64,000 bases of DNA from Emydura subglobosa (taxonomy: Eukaryota > Chordata > Testudines > Chelidae), in the NCBI GenBank assembly GCA_007922225.1, contig ML679946.1:94184759-94248758 (forward strand). The letters are read 5' to 3'. Of this stretch, positions 32,900 to 42,727 are shown piece by piece; position 1 is the stretch's first letter; every line of letters starts with the position of its first letter. The notes beneath the pieces were generated by a model that was not told where the DNA came from, ran no database searches, and saw only the letters and a list, made by a program, of their open reading frames with translations. The position numbers and the translations under genes are program-made.

Positions 32900-33268
32900 T
32901 TGTTGATTTTTAAGGCCAGTATCAACTCCATAACATTTGGTTGAGCTAGAGAATATATTTTGGAAAGACATCCGTTCTTTAAAGACTTCAAATAATGGAG
33001 AAATCCATCACAGCCTTTGGCGAATTGTGGCAGTGGTTAATTACCCTCTGTGTCAATAAAAACAAAAACCCTTAATTATTAAAAATAGACACCTTATTTC
33101 TGCTTGGAATTTGTCTTGCTTCAGCTTCCAACCAGAGGCTCTCATGGCTTTGCCTGCTAGATTTAAGTGTCCTCTAATATCAGAAATCTCCTATCCATGT
33201 ATGTAGTAATAGACTGTGATCAAGTCACCACTTAACCTTCTCTTTGTTAAGCTAAAGGATTAAGCTTC
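32900..33268 (-). mobile_element. CR1 LINE 3' fragment, old
   Basis: On the minus strand it begins with the CR1 C-terminal words AACAAAGAGAAGGTTAAG and TGACTTGATCACAGTC (33260-33205). It continues through AATTCCAAGCAGAAATAAGG (33110-33090 region), AATTCGCCAAAGGCTGTGAT and GTTATGGAGTTGATACTGG near 32920. The frame is broken throughout. The 97-codon minus frame at 32971-32678 overlaps its end but is not CR1 beyond about 32900. Confidence 0.7.
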
Positions 33269-33517
33269 CTGCAAGGCATGTTTTCCAGACCTCAGATCAT
33301 CTAATTTTTAGCTCAGAAATGAGTTTGTCTGCCAAAATGAGGTCTACTGTAGAATTACCCCAAGTAGGGTTTAATACATTTTGTATTAGAAAAATTGTCA
33401 TCTATAATGTTTGGAAAACTCCAAGGCAGTTTTACTAGTGGGAGCATCAGTTCTCCATCACACCTCTCCCACACTGAAGGCATGTTTAAGTAATGAGTGA
33501 AATGCCTCTTGGTGACA

Positions 33518-33724
33518 GGCTAAAACTTTTAGAGTTGGATGCCTAAAATCAGGCACTGAAATCCTTATTTATGCAACTAAATAAGTAGCCTGATTTTTCT
33601 CAGATGCATGACTCCCAATGAAGTTAGGTGAGGTCAAAAGAGGCTGTCGGTCCTCAGGACCTCTCAAAATGAGGGCCATTTATTTTGATATCGAACTTTA
33701 GGCACTCACGTTTGAAACTTTGGC
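33518..33724. mobile_element. MITE, same family as the insert at 16553
   Basis: GGCTAAAACTTTTAGAGTTG...GGATGCCTAAAATCAGGC at left opposes TTTAGGCACTCACG...TTTGAAACTTTGGCC at right. The central CCTGATTTTTCTCAGATGC region is shared with 16553-16775. No coding capacity. Confidence 0.65.
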
Positions 33725-34279
33725 CTCAGTTTGAAATGGGCTTGTAATAATGGAATTACAAAGCACTTTAAAGCCTATGTGGTCTATTTTGTAGATGGAA
33801 GATGTATTAACATTTAATATCTCTAATAAAATGCCTCGCTGGAATTATAATTTTGCATAAAATACATACACCATCATGGACGTAGCATGGACCATAAGCA
33901 TAGTATGGACATATTCAATGCCCCATGGTTTCACAACAATTAGTAGAGCAGCACCTCTGTAGCTTGTTGGATGCTGTAGACAATACAGCCATAGGCTACA
34001 GCACTGGTCCCATGCACTGTAATGTACAGGAATTACAGTACTTGACTATACCGCCTATTGTCACAGGATTCCAAGGCACTTTACCAGCAGGACCAATTAC
34101 GTAGGAATTACTTCACTCACAAATTGCCACTGCTATCACTAGGATGCAAAGTAACCGCTGTTTACAGTGACACCACCCAGCAGCTGAGGGCAGGACATGA
34201 AGAAAAATATTCTTGCAGGCACTTAAGGGGTTACTGATTGCCCAACTACTGAGGGAAGTTACAAAGAGAGATTACACTG

Positions 34280-34380
34280 CTGCTGGGTCAGATCCCCAAC
34301 TGGCCTACCCCACCAGCAATTTTGAAGTCAATGGAGTGATGCTGATTTACACTAGCTGAGGATCTGGGTTGAAGCCATAT
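34280..34380. repeat. Palindromic repeat, AAGTCAATGGA family
   Basis: GGGTCAGATCCCCAACTGGC, TTTTGAAGTCAATGGAGTG and ACACTAGCTGAGGATCTGGG are the diagnostic arms and core. This is one of the best-preserved copies in the window. Confidence 0.65.
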
Positions 34381-34424
34381 GTTGACGAGAGGAATCTAAT
34401 TTCCAAAATAATAATAATGACTTT

Positions 34425-34640
34425 TCGGCAGCAGATCGCAAAGTGCTTCGCAACCTTTAATTATTTTTTATCAGAACACCCCTGTGAAGTAGGGCAGGGC
34501 TTTTATCCCCATTGGGAACGGAGGCACAGAGAGGCTAAATGACTTGCCCAAGGTGTCACAGGAAGTGTGTGGTAGAGCAGGGAATTGAGCCCAAGTCCTA
34601 GGCTAGTGCTCTAACCACTGGACTCTCCTTTCCTTTTTAC
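34425..34640 (-). mobile_element. MIR/CORE-SINE, near full length
   Basis: The minus strand reads AGTCCAGTGGTTAGAGCACT (34624-34605), then TTGGGCTCAATTCCCTGCTC, CACCTTGGGCAAGTCATTT, GCCTCTCTGTGCCTCCGTTC and AATGGGGATAAAAGCC, with the LINE-type tail GCGAAGCACTTTGCGATC. Well preserved. Confidence 0.85.
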
Positions 34641-35876
34641 AAGCAAAAGGTAAACTAGAAACATTCTTCCTCAACACTGAAGTTACTCACTTGCTCCTAC
34701 TCAACTCCCTAAACTTGCTTCAGTGACCCCATTTTCTCCTGCCTCTTGACTTCCTATAACTCCATCATCATTCCCTCTCACCTGATCACTCTCCTCTGGT
34801 TCTTTCTGCTCTGAGCATACACATGCTCCAGTCTCCCCTCTTCTTCAAAGTCAACCCTTGATCTCCACCTGCCCCTCCAAACTACTGCCTCACCTCTTTC
34901 AGACTGATCAAACATGGAGTCTTCAGTCAATGTCTTGGGTTTCTCTCCTGCAGCTCCATCCTGTACTCTCTCCTATCTGCCTCTTCAGTATGTAGCTTGG
35001 CTAAGTTTAGGGTGCAAAGTGCACCAGTCACAGGTAATAGGTTCTTTGTTCTTGCAAATTATGAGATTGGTGAAACACAAATAGAATCAAATCCAAGCAT
35101 AAGTATAATTCTATCAAAGCAGACACGTACAACAAAACACCTCTGAGACCATGCACACTTAGAGCCTTAGGCTGGTACAAGATGAAAAGCAATTCCCCAA
35201 TGTTGACATACTTACACCCTTATAGAAACTGATAACAGCAAACATAGAAGAAAAAGTAAGAGGGCTTGTTCATACTCAGGCTTCTGCCATTTGGTGATCC
35301 CTGGTGTCCCAACCAGACAGGGATCTGACAACCTTTTGTACAACTTTTTCCATTCCCACTACATGCCACACCGGACTATATCTGATCAACTCTCAGCCCC
35401 TGTTCATATTTTGTATTCTGGGAGACCAATTTTAGGGTTCCAGTTGTCCATATGTAGTATTTTGGTTAACCATCATTATATTTGACAGTTAATCCACTCG
35501 TTCATGTCAGTCCCTTTCCCAATAGTTTTGATACATCAATGTGGTTAGAAAGCCCCTAAGATGCTCCCATGTGTTCTTTTGTGATCTATTTATCACTAAA
35601 TGCATCACTAAATTATATCACAAAGTATATATAACAATTTCTAGGCCTCACTCTAAACCCTTAATACTTAAGGCCTATAGCCAAGCCTATTTTTAGTACA
35701 TATATTTGGTTCTTTTACTTGCTGTTACAGCTTCAATAACTTCATTATTATTTTACCCCAAACTATAGGGCTTCCAAGACCAGATCAGGGGTCAACAGCC
35801 ACCCCTTTGTTGGAGTGATAATTATGATGATTATCCTGACACCATATTCGTTAGCCATGACCCAATTTTTGTGATG
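34641..35876. other. Unassigned stretch, possible LTR-like context
   Basis: 34660-35000 is pyrimidine-rich on the plus strand (TTTCTCCTGCCTCTTGACTT, CTCCAGTCTCCCCTCTTC). 35000-35870 has no recognised repeat. Because it lies directly 3' (minus strand) of the cysteine-rich frame at 35877-36240 it could be the 3' part of the same old element, but I see no clear TG...CA boundary. Confidence 0.3.
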
Positions 35877-36240
35877 CTATTGCAAACAGGAACTGCAGTA
35901 ACAACAGTTTAGGCAACTATAGTTCTTAACGAAGGTGTTATAACAAAAGTTTGGAAAAGTGACAGGATATCCAATTTCCCATAATTGTACTCTTCGATTA
36001 GTTGCTGTGCAATACTGTCCAGTCACACTATAAGTTACTCTTTCCGATGGTGTGCTCCATTTTGTTAATGCACCAGGTATGACGAGATGGCAGTCAGTCT
36101 TTCCAACCAACTCTGTAATTGGTTGGAATACCTCTCCATCTAGCAACTTGCAGGAGTGATTACCTCAGAAACATTGCAGCTGCACACATGCAGGTAGCCA
36201 TTTACAGAGCAACAGGCAGTATGCAAGGATCTCCACTTTT
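35877..36240 (-). pseudogene. Unidentified cysteine-rich frame, possibly a glycoprotein remnant
   Basis: I do not recognise this. The minus strand has an 89-codon frame (36146-35877) with many cysteines, a CNCCYCSSC-like cluster at its end and an N-glycosylation-type NYS. Just upstream, in another frame (36235-36160), is a further cysteine-rich stretch (HTACCSVNGYLHVCSCNVS), so the two may be one protein broken by a frameshift near 36150. The composition suggests an extracellular or viral surface protein, for example the envelope of an endogenous retrovirus. I see neither a signal peptide, a transmembrane helix nor a typical furin site. It could also be chance. No identifiable partner genes flank it. 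Confidence 0.25.
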
Positions 36241-37119
36241 GGATATACCACCTGATATACCACCACGGAGACAAATTTAGTCATTCCTTGAAAATGTCTT
36301 CTTCAAGCTGACTTACTGAATGGACAGAAGCCAATCAATCAGGATCAAACACTAGTAAAAAAGCAGTGAATAATACATAAAGGGAAATAGACACAGTACA
36401 ATTCCCGCTTAAATAACTAGAGTTCTGACCAGGGTGCATTGTCACAAATCCCAAGCTTTGCATAATATTAAGAGAGATTTTCTTGCAAATAGCAAGACAT
36501 TTAATTCCATCCTGCTCCAGTTTCAGAGAACATCTGGCGCAATATCAATTTCATAACTGTTTGTCTCTAATAAAATTAGGAGTTTTTTCTAGTTTAAATC
36601 CTTTAGGAGTGTGGTGATTCTAATAGCATCTATTCACCATAAACTAAACAAACAATTATGTCTATGCTAGCCATTTCTCCAACCTGTTGCTGATTAGGCT
36701 AAAGCTTTATCCACCAGTATGGAGCAGAAGACCGCTACCTCTGAGAAACAGCACATTTTACTATATTTTAATATAATTTTTTTAAAACAACTGGGGTGTG
36801 CATTAAGTGCACATAATTAAAATACCTAGTATTAATGTAATAAATAATCTGTGAGACCACTTGCTGGTCCAGATAACAAGATGGGATATTTTCTTTCCTT
36901 TGGATTGATTTATAATTTCAGAGTTTATTATGGGTGTTTGACCTTTACCTTGAACAATGATACCTTATACTATCACGTATTACATAACAGCCTGTTCCTT
37001 TCACTTTTTTTTCAACTGAATACCCATTCAATAATAACCAGACATGCACACTGGAGCATTATGCATTACCAATACAGTCTCATTAAGTCAAGCAGAGAAA
37101 GTTTGTCCCATACTTTGGT
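36241..37119. other. Unassigned stretch
   Basis: AT-rich with no gene or recognised repeat. A 91-codon plus-strand frame at 36851 has no domain. Confidence 0.45.
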
Positions 37120-38070
37120 TATGTAGCTGGGAGGGGTGGTTCCCCTCTGAGAGGGACCTAGAGGGAGAACCAAACCTACCCTGGCTGCTAGAGCCTAGAA
37201 AGAGATCACCTGGCTGGAAGCAAGGAGGTGGGGCCAGGCCTTTAAAAGCCAGACAGACACCACCTGACTGGAAGCAGGGAGGCGGGGCCAGGCCTTTAAA
37301 ACCCCCCGGCCTGCAAGCTCAGTCGGGGGGGGGGATGGCTGAGGGAGAAGGATTACTGCCCTCTTGCTAGAGGGGCTAAGCTAGAGCCAGGCCTGAGGCC
37401 CATGCTGAGGGAGAGTGGCCTGTCTTAACCCCAGACTGGGGACTGGCAGAGAGCCCACCTGAGTCACCCACTGCCTGGGAGTTGGAGGGGAGCCCACCTG
37501 AGTCACCTGTTGCCTGGGAACAGGAGGAGGATAGACCTGAGCAGTACAGAGCTGGGACCTGGAGAACCTACCAGCCCTGCCTGGGGGCCAGAGGAGCTAC
37601 CCTCTGAGGAGGAACCCCTGGAGTTGCTGGAGCTACTGCTGGTGGTTGAGGAGGGTCTGATGGGACTACCACACCCCAGCAACCTGGAGGAATCAGGTAC
37701 TTGGGAGTATGGGGAGGAAGAAGCCCAGGGACAGCCCTAAACAGTGGCTGAGTCTGGGGCAACCTGGTTGGTGTGTTGTGGCAGGTGCCTCTGCCACTGT
37801 TAGGGCCCTGGGCTGGGATGCAGTGGAGATGCATCCCCCTCCCCTCTTCCTGCGCCACTCTGGGAGAACCTTGCCCTCCTTACCGTCCCAGACGCTAGAC
37901 TGTTGGCTCGCCCGCCCTGCCTACGGGCCGGGGTGAAGGACTGTTGGCTCGCCCGCCCTGCCTACAGGCCGGGGCGAAGGATTAGGCTGTTTCCTGGCAG
38001 GGGAGAGCCAGGAGGACCAGTCCCCCTCTAAGAAGGACTCAGAGGGGAACCCCAGACGCTGCCCCTAGAA
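37120..38070. mobile_element. GC-rich unclassified element with 14-bp terminal inversion
   Basis: GGTTCCCCTCTGAG (37138-37151) and CTCAGAGGGGAACC (38038-38051) are exact reverse complements, with further weaker pairing inward (CTAGAGGGAG versus CCCCCTCTAAG). The interior is strikingly GC- and purine-rich compared with its flanks. It contains three tandem duplications: a 54-bp-spaced unit with GGCCTTTAAAA TATA-like motifs (about 37207-37310), a roughly 42-bp unit around GAGCCCACCTGAGTCACC (37450-37530), and a 41-bp unit at 37899-37980. A G10 run lies at 37325-37334. The frames of 108, 76 and 96 codons are low-complexity and unlike any protein I know. It could be a non-autonomous DNA transposon, or an LTR with an incidental inversion. 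Confidence 0.55.
37899..37980. repeat. 41-bp tandem duplication inside the GC-rich element
   Basis: Two units (37899-37939, 37940-37980) beginning ACTGTTGGCTCGCCCGCC differ at only two positions (CGGGCC/CAGGCC and GTGAAGG/GCGAAGG). Confidence 0.92.
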
Positions 38071-38529
38071 GGGCATGTTCACAGGTTATAATATTTCCTT
38101 TGGTTGGGGACCTTCCATTCTATAATTTTATCGCAGTTGTTTTGAGCTGACATCACGATGCTGGAAAATGGTGTTTGCATCATGCCCACATAACAATGAC
38201 ATAAAGAGCTGAATCTCTGCTGATATGAAATTGGACGTCGGTGCCAACGGCAACATCAGTGATTACTGGGACAGTAAGGTCCTCGTATTCAACGTGAGGT
38301 GGCAAACAAGAAGTCTCTGTCCATCTTAAATCACTGAGGCTACTCATGAGGAGAAACAGCCCTAACCTTGTTCTGGGATTCTTTTTTGGTCTTTGCTGTG
38401 CTACTTGACACCTTTTTCCTAGTTCACTCGTGATTTGCATGGTGAATTGTTTGTCCAATGTTTTTGTCATTCTTTTATACACTTCTTAGATTAGGAACTA
38501 GGTCTCTTTCATAGGAGAGATTGATACAG
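38071..38529. other. Unassigned stretch
   Basis: No gene. A 100-codon minus frame (38482-38180) has no recognisable domain. Confidence 0.4.
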
Positions 38530-38550
38530 GATCCCTCACTCACTCAAGCC

Positions 38551-39062
38551 ATGGGAGACAGGCCTATCCTTGCTTACACACAGCCCCCCAACCTGAAGCA
38601 AATATTCACCAGCAGCTGTATAGCATAAAACAAGAACACTAACCCAGGAACCTATCCCTGTGAAAAACCCCGTTGCCAGCTCTGCCCGCACATCGACTCT
38701 AGTGACACCATCACAGGCCATAACCACATCAGCCACACCATCAGGAGCTCATTCACCTGCACATCTACTAATGTAATATATGCCATCATGTGCCAGCAAT
38801 GCCCCTCTGCCATGTACATTGGCCAAACCGGTCTGTCACTACGCAAAAGAATAAATGGACACACATCAGACCTAAAAAAATGGTAACATCCATAAGCCAG
38901 TCGGAGAGCACTTCAATCTCCCAGGACACTCTGAAGCTGACTTGAAAGTTGCCATACTTCTACCAAAAAAAACTTCAAAAACAGACTTCAGCGAGAAACT
39001 GCAGAGCTGGAACTCATACGTAAACTTGACACAATCAGACTGGGTCTGAATAGGGATTTGGA
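38551..39062 (+). pseudogene. Penelope-like GIY-YIG endonuclease remnant
   Basis: The frame from ATG 38551 reads a PPNLKQIF block, a stop at 38626-38628, then a PCEKPRCQLCPHID cysteine/histidine motif. The GIY-YIG core follows: VIYAIMCQQC (38773-38802) and MYIGQTGLSLRKRINGH (38812-38862), the latter supplying the YIG motif and the conserved Arg. A stop at 38884-38886 follows an A7 run and is bypassed by a shift into KPVGEHFNLPGH (38896-38934). A second shift leads to the C-terminal ETAELELIRKLDTI helix and GLNRDLE (to 39062). In live elements this domain nicks target DNA for insertion beside a Penelope RT. The order Cys motif, GIY-YIG, ELxxIxxLxT is diagnostic of Penelope-like elements. Two stops or shifts make it non-functional. 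Confidence 0.82.
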
Positions 39063-39216
39063 ATAGTTATCTCATTACAAGAAGTAATTGTCATTGTTGA
39101 CACCTTCTAATCAATGATTGTGAATAGGCCTCATCTACCCTAACTATATTTACTTTGTTAGCACTTGTCCTCCCCATTGTATATATATACACATCTCCTA
39201 TCTGTGGTTTCCACTT

Positions 39217-39262
39217 CATGCATCTGACGAAGTGGGTTGCAGCCCACGAAAGCTTATGCCAG
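39217..39262 (+). other. Hammerhead-ribozyme-like hairpin in Penelope tail
   Basis: CTGACGA (39224-39230) and GAAA (39248-39251) flank a stem GTGGG/CCCAC (39232-39236, 39243-39247). Then GC-TTAT-GC could form a 2-bp stem III. CUGANGA-stem II-GAAA is the conserved hammerhead core, and hammerheads are known in Penelope-like terminal repeats. Deviations: one extra A (39231) between CTGACGA and stem II, and C instead of U at the position that should pair with the last A of GAAA. Activity of this copy is therefore doubtful. Confidence 0.5.
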
Positions 39263-39474
39263 CAGGAATTTGTTAGTCTTTAAGGTGCTACAGGCCTTTC
39301 ATTGTTTTTACTTGCATAAGAGTTTCAAGTCCAACCCTTTGTATGACTGAAATTGTAGAGCCAGATTCTCCCATTCTTGTGTTTCAGTGGCTCCTTACTC
39401 ACATTGCTGTCAGAGGTGCTACCCGGGATGGCCTCAGAGCTTCATTCTGTCACTCTTATGCAGACTGCCTGGTA

Positions 39475-39590
39475 TTTGTTTGAGCCAATAGGTGTGACCT
39501 CCACCATCTTGGCCAACAATGGGGATTGAACTGGTGACCATCATAGCTAAAAGCATGAGTCTCTACCACCTCAGTTAAAAAAACCCCACA
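39475..39590 (-). mobile_element. tRNA-derived SINE fragment
   Basis: The minus strand reads AACTGAGGTGGTAGAGACTC (A-box-like, near 39577-39558), then CACCAGTTCAATCCCCATTG (B-box-like, near 39537-39518). The spacing fits a pol III internal promoter of tRNA origin. The tRNA fold is not intact, so this is not a tRNA gene. A plus-strand analogue lies at 43903. Confidence 0.5.
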
Positions 39591-41189
39591 CTGTAGTTGG
39601 GGGCTGTAACAGACTCACATTCTCTATGGAGGGGGCACGGGGAATATGAAAAATGTCTTAAAGTCTCCAGAGTTATTACAGTCTCTGCCTTCTATACTGA
39701 ACAAGGGACACATGACGTTTAAATAATGTTTGCATGAAGGCAGATTTAACTTGTAGGTATAATCCAAAGCAAAAGGGCAGTATGGAACAATTCTGCCCCA
39801 AGAAGGGACTGTGGCTCAATATTAGTCTTTCCCCAGCACCCTAAGAAGTTACTGCTGCCCTTGAAAGGGTGCAGCATACTCTGACCAGAGAGTGGGGGAG
39901 GAGATGAAACCAAAGATCTGCCTGCTTGCTTGTGGAGGAATTATCTGAAGAGCGAGGGCTGTTCTCTGTAACCAGACCCTGTATCCCGGTAAAACAAGCA
40001 AGGTAATGAGCATGTGCCTCACCACTTTTATTCTTCTGCACTGATTCTCAGAGGTATTTGGGCACATAACTCCCATTGATTATATTTTAAAATCCATGAT
40101 TTTTCAAAATCATGATGAATACCACTTTAATTCAAATGAGATTATTCTGAGTATGGCCCTACTCAAGATGAGTATGGGAGGCAGAAAGTGGCCTGTATTG
40201 TCCTGGGTTCTTTCTGCCATCCTTAGTCCCATTAAATCATTGGGAGCTCTTGCAGAATTGGGCCCTAAATTATCACAGATGGGGATTGTAATAGAGCCAT
40301 ATGCTCGCTCTGTCTTAGAGCAGGAATCTGAAGCTTGTCACTTAGCTTTTCCTTTTGTCATGAGGAAAGTGTCAGTTGAGGACTGTGACATCTTATGTGC
40401 CCCCTTCTGGAGGGGGGAGGGCTCATGCAAAATTGACATTTGTCCAGCCTAATCAGCTTAAAAGAGATTCCTGGTGACTAGAAAGCAGTCAAATCAGTGC
40501 CACTCCTTAAGAGACTTAAAATAGGCAATGAAATTAGATAGCAGTTGATCTGATAGTTGCAGGTATTGCACCAGACCTTGTTTGAGGACAGAGTATAGGC
40601 ACAGATCAATACTTCTGAGGGTGATGAAGGCAATGCTAAGTATACCCATGCGGATACCTTGGCAGAGTTCCTCCTGCATGGCTTAGTTAGGGGGGCAGGG
40701 CTTTGTGGCTCTCACCCAGTGAATCCCCAGAGATCCCTGGCGGCCAGAAATCAGCACAGAAGCCCTGTGCTGCTGCACCAGCACTAACCATTGGCTGCAT
40801 CCCTGTCTCAACACCCTGGCAGTGCAGCTTTACCCAGGGCTGCCTCCAGGGTAGTTCTTATATTCTTCCTAAGATATTCTGGGCAGGAGGGGGGATATAA
40901 TGCATATTAAACATTTGGCACATCCACACGTCTCGCTAGCCAGCCCAGTCTCTGTTCTTTCCTACTGTAGGGATCTCAAAGCATCACTGCAGAGAACTCA
41001 AGGACATGGGGCAAGATTTTCAGAAGCGCTCGTGTTCTATTTAGGCTCCTCAGTGTGTGTTCAGCACTAACATGCTTAGCACTTTTGACAATCTGAACTC
41101 TTTTGAAACTCTCATGGTCAGCCTTTAATTTCCTTTGCCATCACATTGCCCATGTAGCTTGTTTGGGTGTCTCTGTAGTTCCTTGCAAT
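39591..41189. other. Unassigned stretch; MITE-like fragment at 41010-41100
   Basis: GATTTTCAGAAGCGCTCGTG and AGCACTTTTGACAATCTGAA (about 41013-41097) are the inverted arms of a short palindromic repeat. Frames of 118 codons (40096) and 75 codons (39849) have no domain. Nothing else recognised. Confidence 0.4.
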
Positions 41190-41640
41190 CCTCTCTGGCG
41201 TAGGCTAACCTAAACAACTTTGAGTCACTAACTCAATTCTCTTAACTAATTCTGTTAACTCACTGCTCGCCCCTATTTCCAGATAATTAATATATACAAT
41301 AAGTAACATGGGACCTCATACAGAACCTTGATGACCCACTATTAACCTTCTGTCATAATGGAAAATTGGCCATTTAATCCTATTCTTTATCTCCTTTCTC
41401 CAAGCCAGATTTTCATCCATGACAATACTTTCTCTCTCTCTCTCACGCTAGGATGACTTACCTTCTTCAATAGCCTCTTGCATGGGACCTTGTCTAAGGC
41501 CAGATGGAAATTTAAATGAATTATGTTTTCTGGTTCTCCTTTATCCACTATACTATTGACACCTTCAAAGAATTCTAAGAGATTAGTAAACCACAATTGT
41601 CTTTAGCAAAAAATATGCTAGCTAGTCCCTATTGTAACAA
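41190..41640 (-). mobile_element. LINE reverse-transcriptase fragment (L2/CR1-like), old
   Basis: The minus-strand frame 41596-41387 contains TNLLEFFEGVNSIVDKG, then NFHLALDKVPCKRLLKK, the RT motif A region in which the usual LDFQKAFDKVPH has decayed (the first catalytic Asp is replaced by Asn). Next comes KVLSWMKIWLGER. Downstream, decayed in other frames, VNSGSSRF and YCIY-LSG match the motif B region (SGVPQGS...IYINDL). The KVPHKRLLKKL wording differs from the [14 protein letters not shown] of the CR1 at 5330, so this is another LINE subfamily. Confidence 0.72.
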
Positions 41641-41835
41641 GTTAGGGGATGCTGAGGTAATGCCACATAGAGTTCTATTACACTCCTCTTCTTCCAGCAC
41701 CTTTGCTGAATCAGAGGCCAGAGTTCTGTCTTTTTGGGACTTTTTAGAAAACATTACACAGAGTTAAACCTCAGGGCTGTTCTGTCAGATATGGCAATTT
41801 CCTGCAATATCCTTGAAAAACCTTATTGAATTAAC

Positions 41836-41928
41836 AATGAGAGTCCTGTAGCACTTTAAGCACTAACACATTTTATTTCTGCAGGCATAAGCTTTCATGG
41901 GCTGCAACCCACTTCGTCAGATGCAAGA
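41836..41928 (-). mobile_element. Solo Penelope-like tail with hammerhead-like hairpin
   Basis: The minus strand reads GCATCTGACGAAGTGGG, then GCAGCCCATGAAAGCTTATG, GTTAGTGCTTAAAGTGCTAC and AGGACTCTCATTGTT. It aligns with the tail at 39219-39312 along nearly its whole length. The CTGACGA core is at 41920-41914 and the GAAA at 41896-41893. No coding sequence is attached. Confidence 0.75.
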
Positions 41929-42394
41929 ACTGAATTAAAAGTTGAAATAGCTTTGGAGTCTATTTGTATGAAAAATGCAAAGTGTATGTGTGACACGCTG
42001 TACCTCTATGTAGAACCCTGGAAATCCCATATTCACCACTGTGATATGATTATGATATGTTTTGTACAAAATATGCCTTCTGGGGTATCATTTTAAGTCT
42101 TGATCTGTTGAACATTAATATCCCGTTGGATTGTATATGCTATCGTTGTATGTGAAGCATATTGCAGTATGCGTTACTGAAATGAGGTTGGGAGATGCCC
42201 ACAGTCAGCCTTTCAGTGGCAACAAAGGACCAGCCAGACATGTGCTGATGGCCCATTAAAATGGAATCCATTCTCCAACAGCTATCCCAGAGACTTCTCA
42301 GAGAGAGCATGTAGGCAATGGAGACTGCCTGTCCAATGGGGACGGCCTGACCTCCACGTCACAGCAAGGATCTTTCTAGCAAGCTGGAAGAAGG

Positions 42395-42400
42395 TATAAA
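42395..42400 (+). promoter_or_regulatory. LTR TATA box
   Basis: TATAAA in the context AAGGTATAAAGAGAG, about 400 bp into the LTR and upstream of the pyrimidine tract. This is the expected site for retroviral transcription initiation around 42420-42430. Confidence 0.6.
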
Positions 42401-42721
42401 GAGAGACCGTGACATCCTCAATTGGCCTCTCTCTCTCCTCCCTTCCCCTTCCCCCCTCTCCCAATCTCAACACCTGGAAGAAGATCTGGAAGAGGGGAAA
42501 AAAACTGACTTGAGGAAGTTTGGTTCCAGGCTGGATAAAGGGTCCAGTTGCTGTCTTGAGGAACTGTAACCTGCCTGTACCATCTGTTAGGGTGAGATAC
42601 TGCTTGATTCAAATCCTGCTTAGTTTGTAGAATTTAGACTGCGTGTTTACTCTTTTATTTTCTTAAGGTAATTAACTCTGACCTTTATGCCTACCACTTA
42701 AAATCTATCTTTCTGTAGTTT

Positions 42722-42727
42722 AATAAA
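42722..42727 (+). terminator. LTR polyadenylation signal
   Basis: AATAAA in AGTTTAATAAACCTG, followed by the GT/T-rich GTGTGTTTTGGC near 42753. This is consistent with the R/U5 border of the LTR. Confidence 0.6.

Larger units (their letters stand above)
38530..39312 (+). mobile_element. Penelope-like element, 5'-truncated C-terminal part and tail
   Basis: A fragment of a Penelope-like retroelement. It contains the region after reverse transcriptase, a GIY-YIG endonuclease domain, and a 3' tail that carries a hammerhead-like hairpin and ends near GTGCTACAGGCCTTTCATTG. The RT domain is absent, so the copy is 5'-truncated. The tail (39205-39312) has a solo, inverted relative at 41836-41928, which fits the terminal-repeat behaviour of these elements. 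Confidence 0.8.

Noticed and set aside
36851..37370. Exon-like plus-strand frames before the 37-kb element
   Set aside because: No splice-bounded frame and no recognised domain. The second frame runs into the repeat.
37510..37740. Acidic, Leu/Glu-rich 76-codon frame that could pass for a small protein
   Set aside because: Produced by GAG/CTG-rich repeat DNA of the 37-kb element. Opposite-strand and shifted frames are equally open.
37120..38070. CpG-island promoter
   Set aside because: GC-rich, but CpG-poor relative to CCTGG/CAGG words and explained better as a repeat element with tandem duplications.
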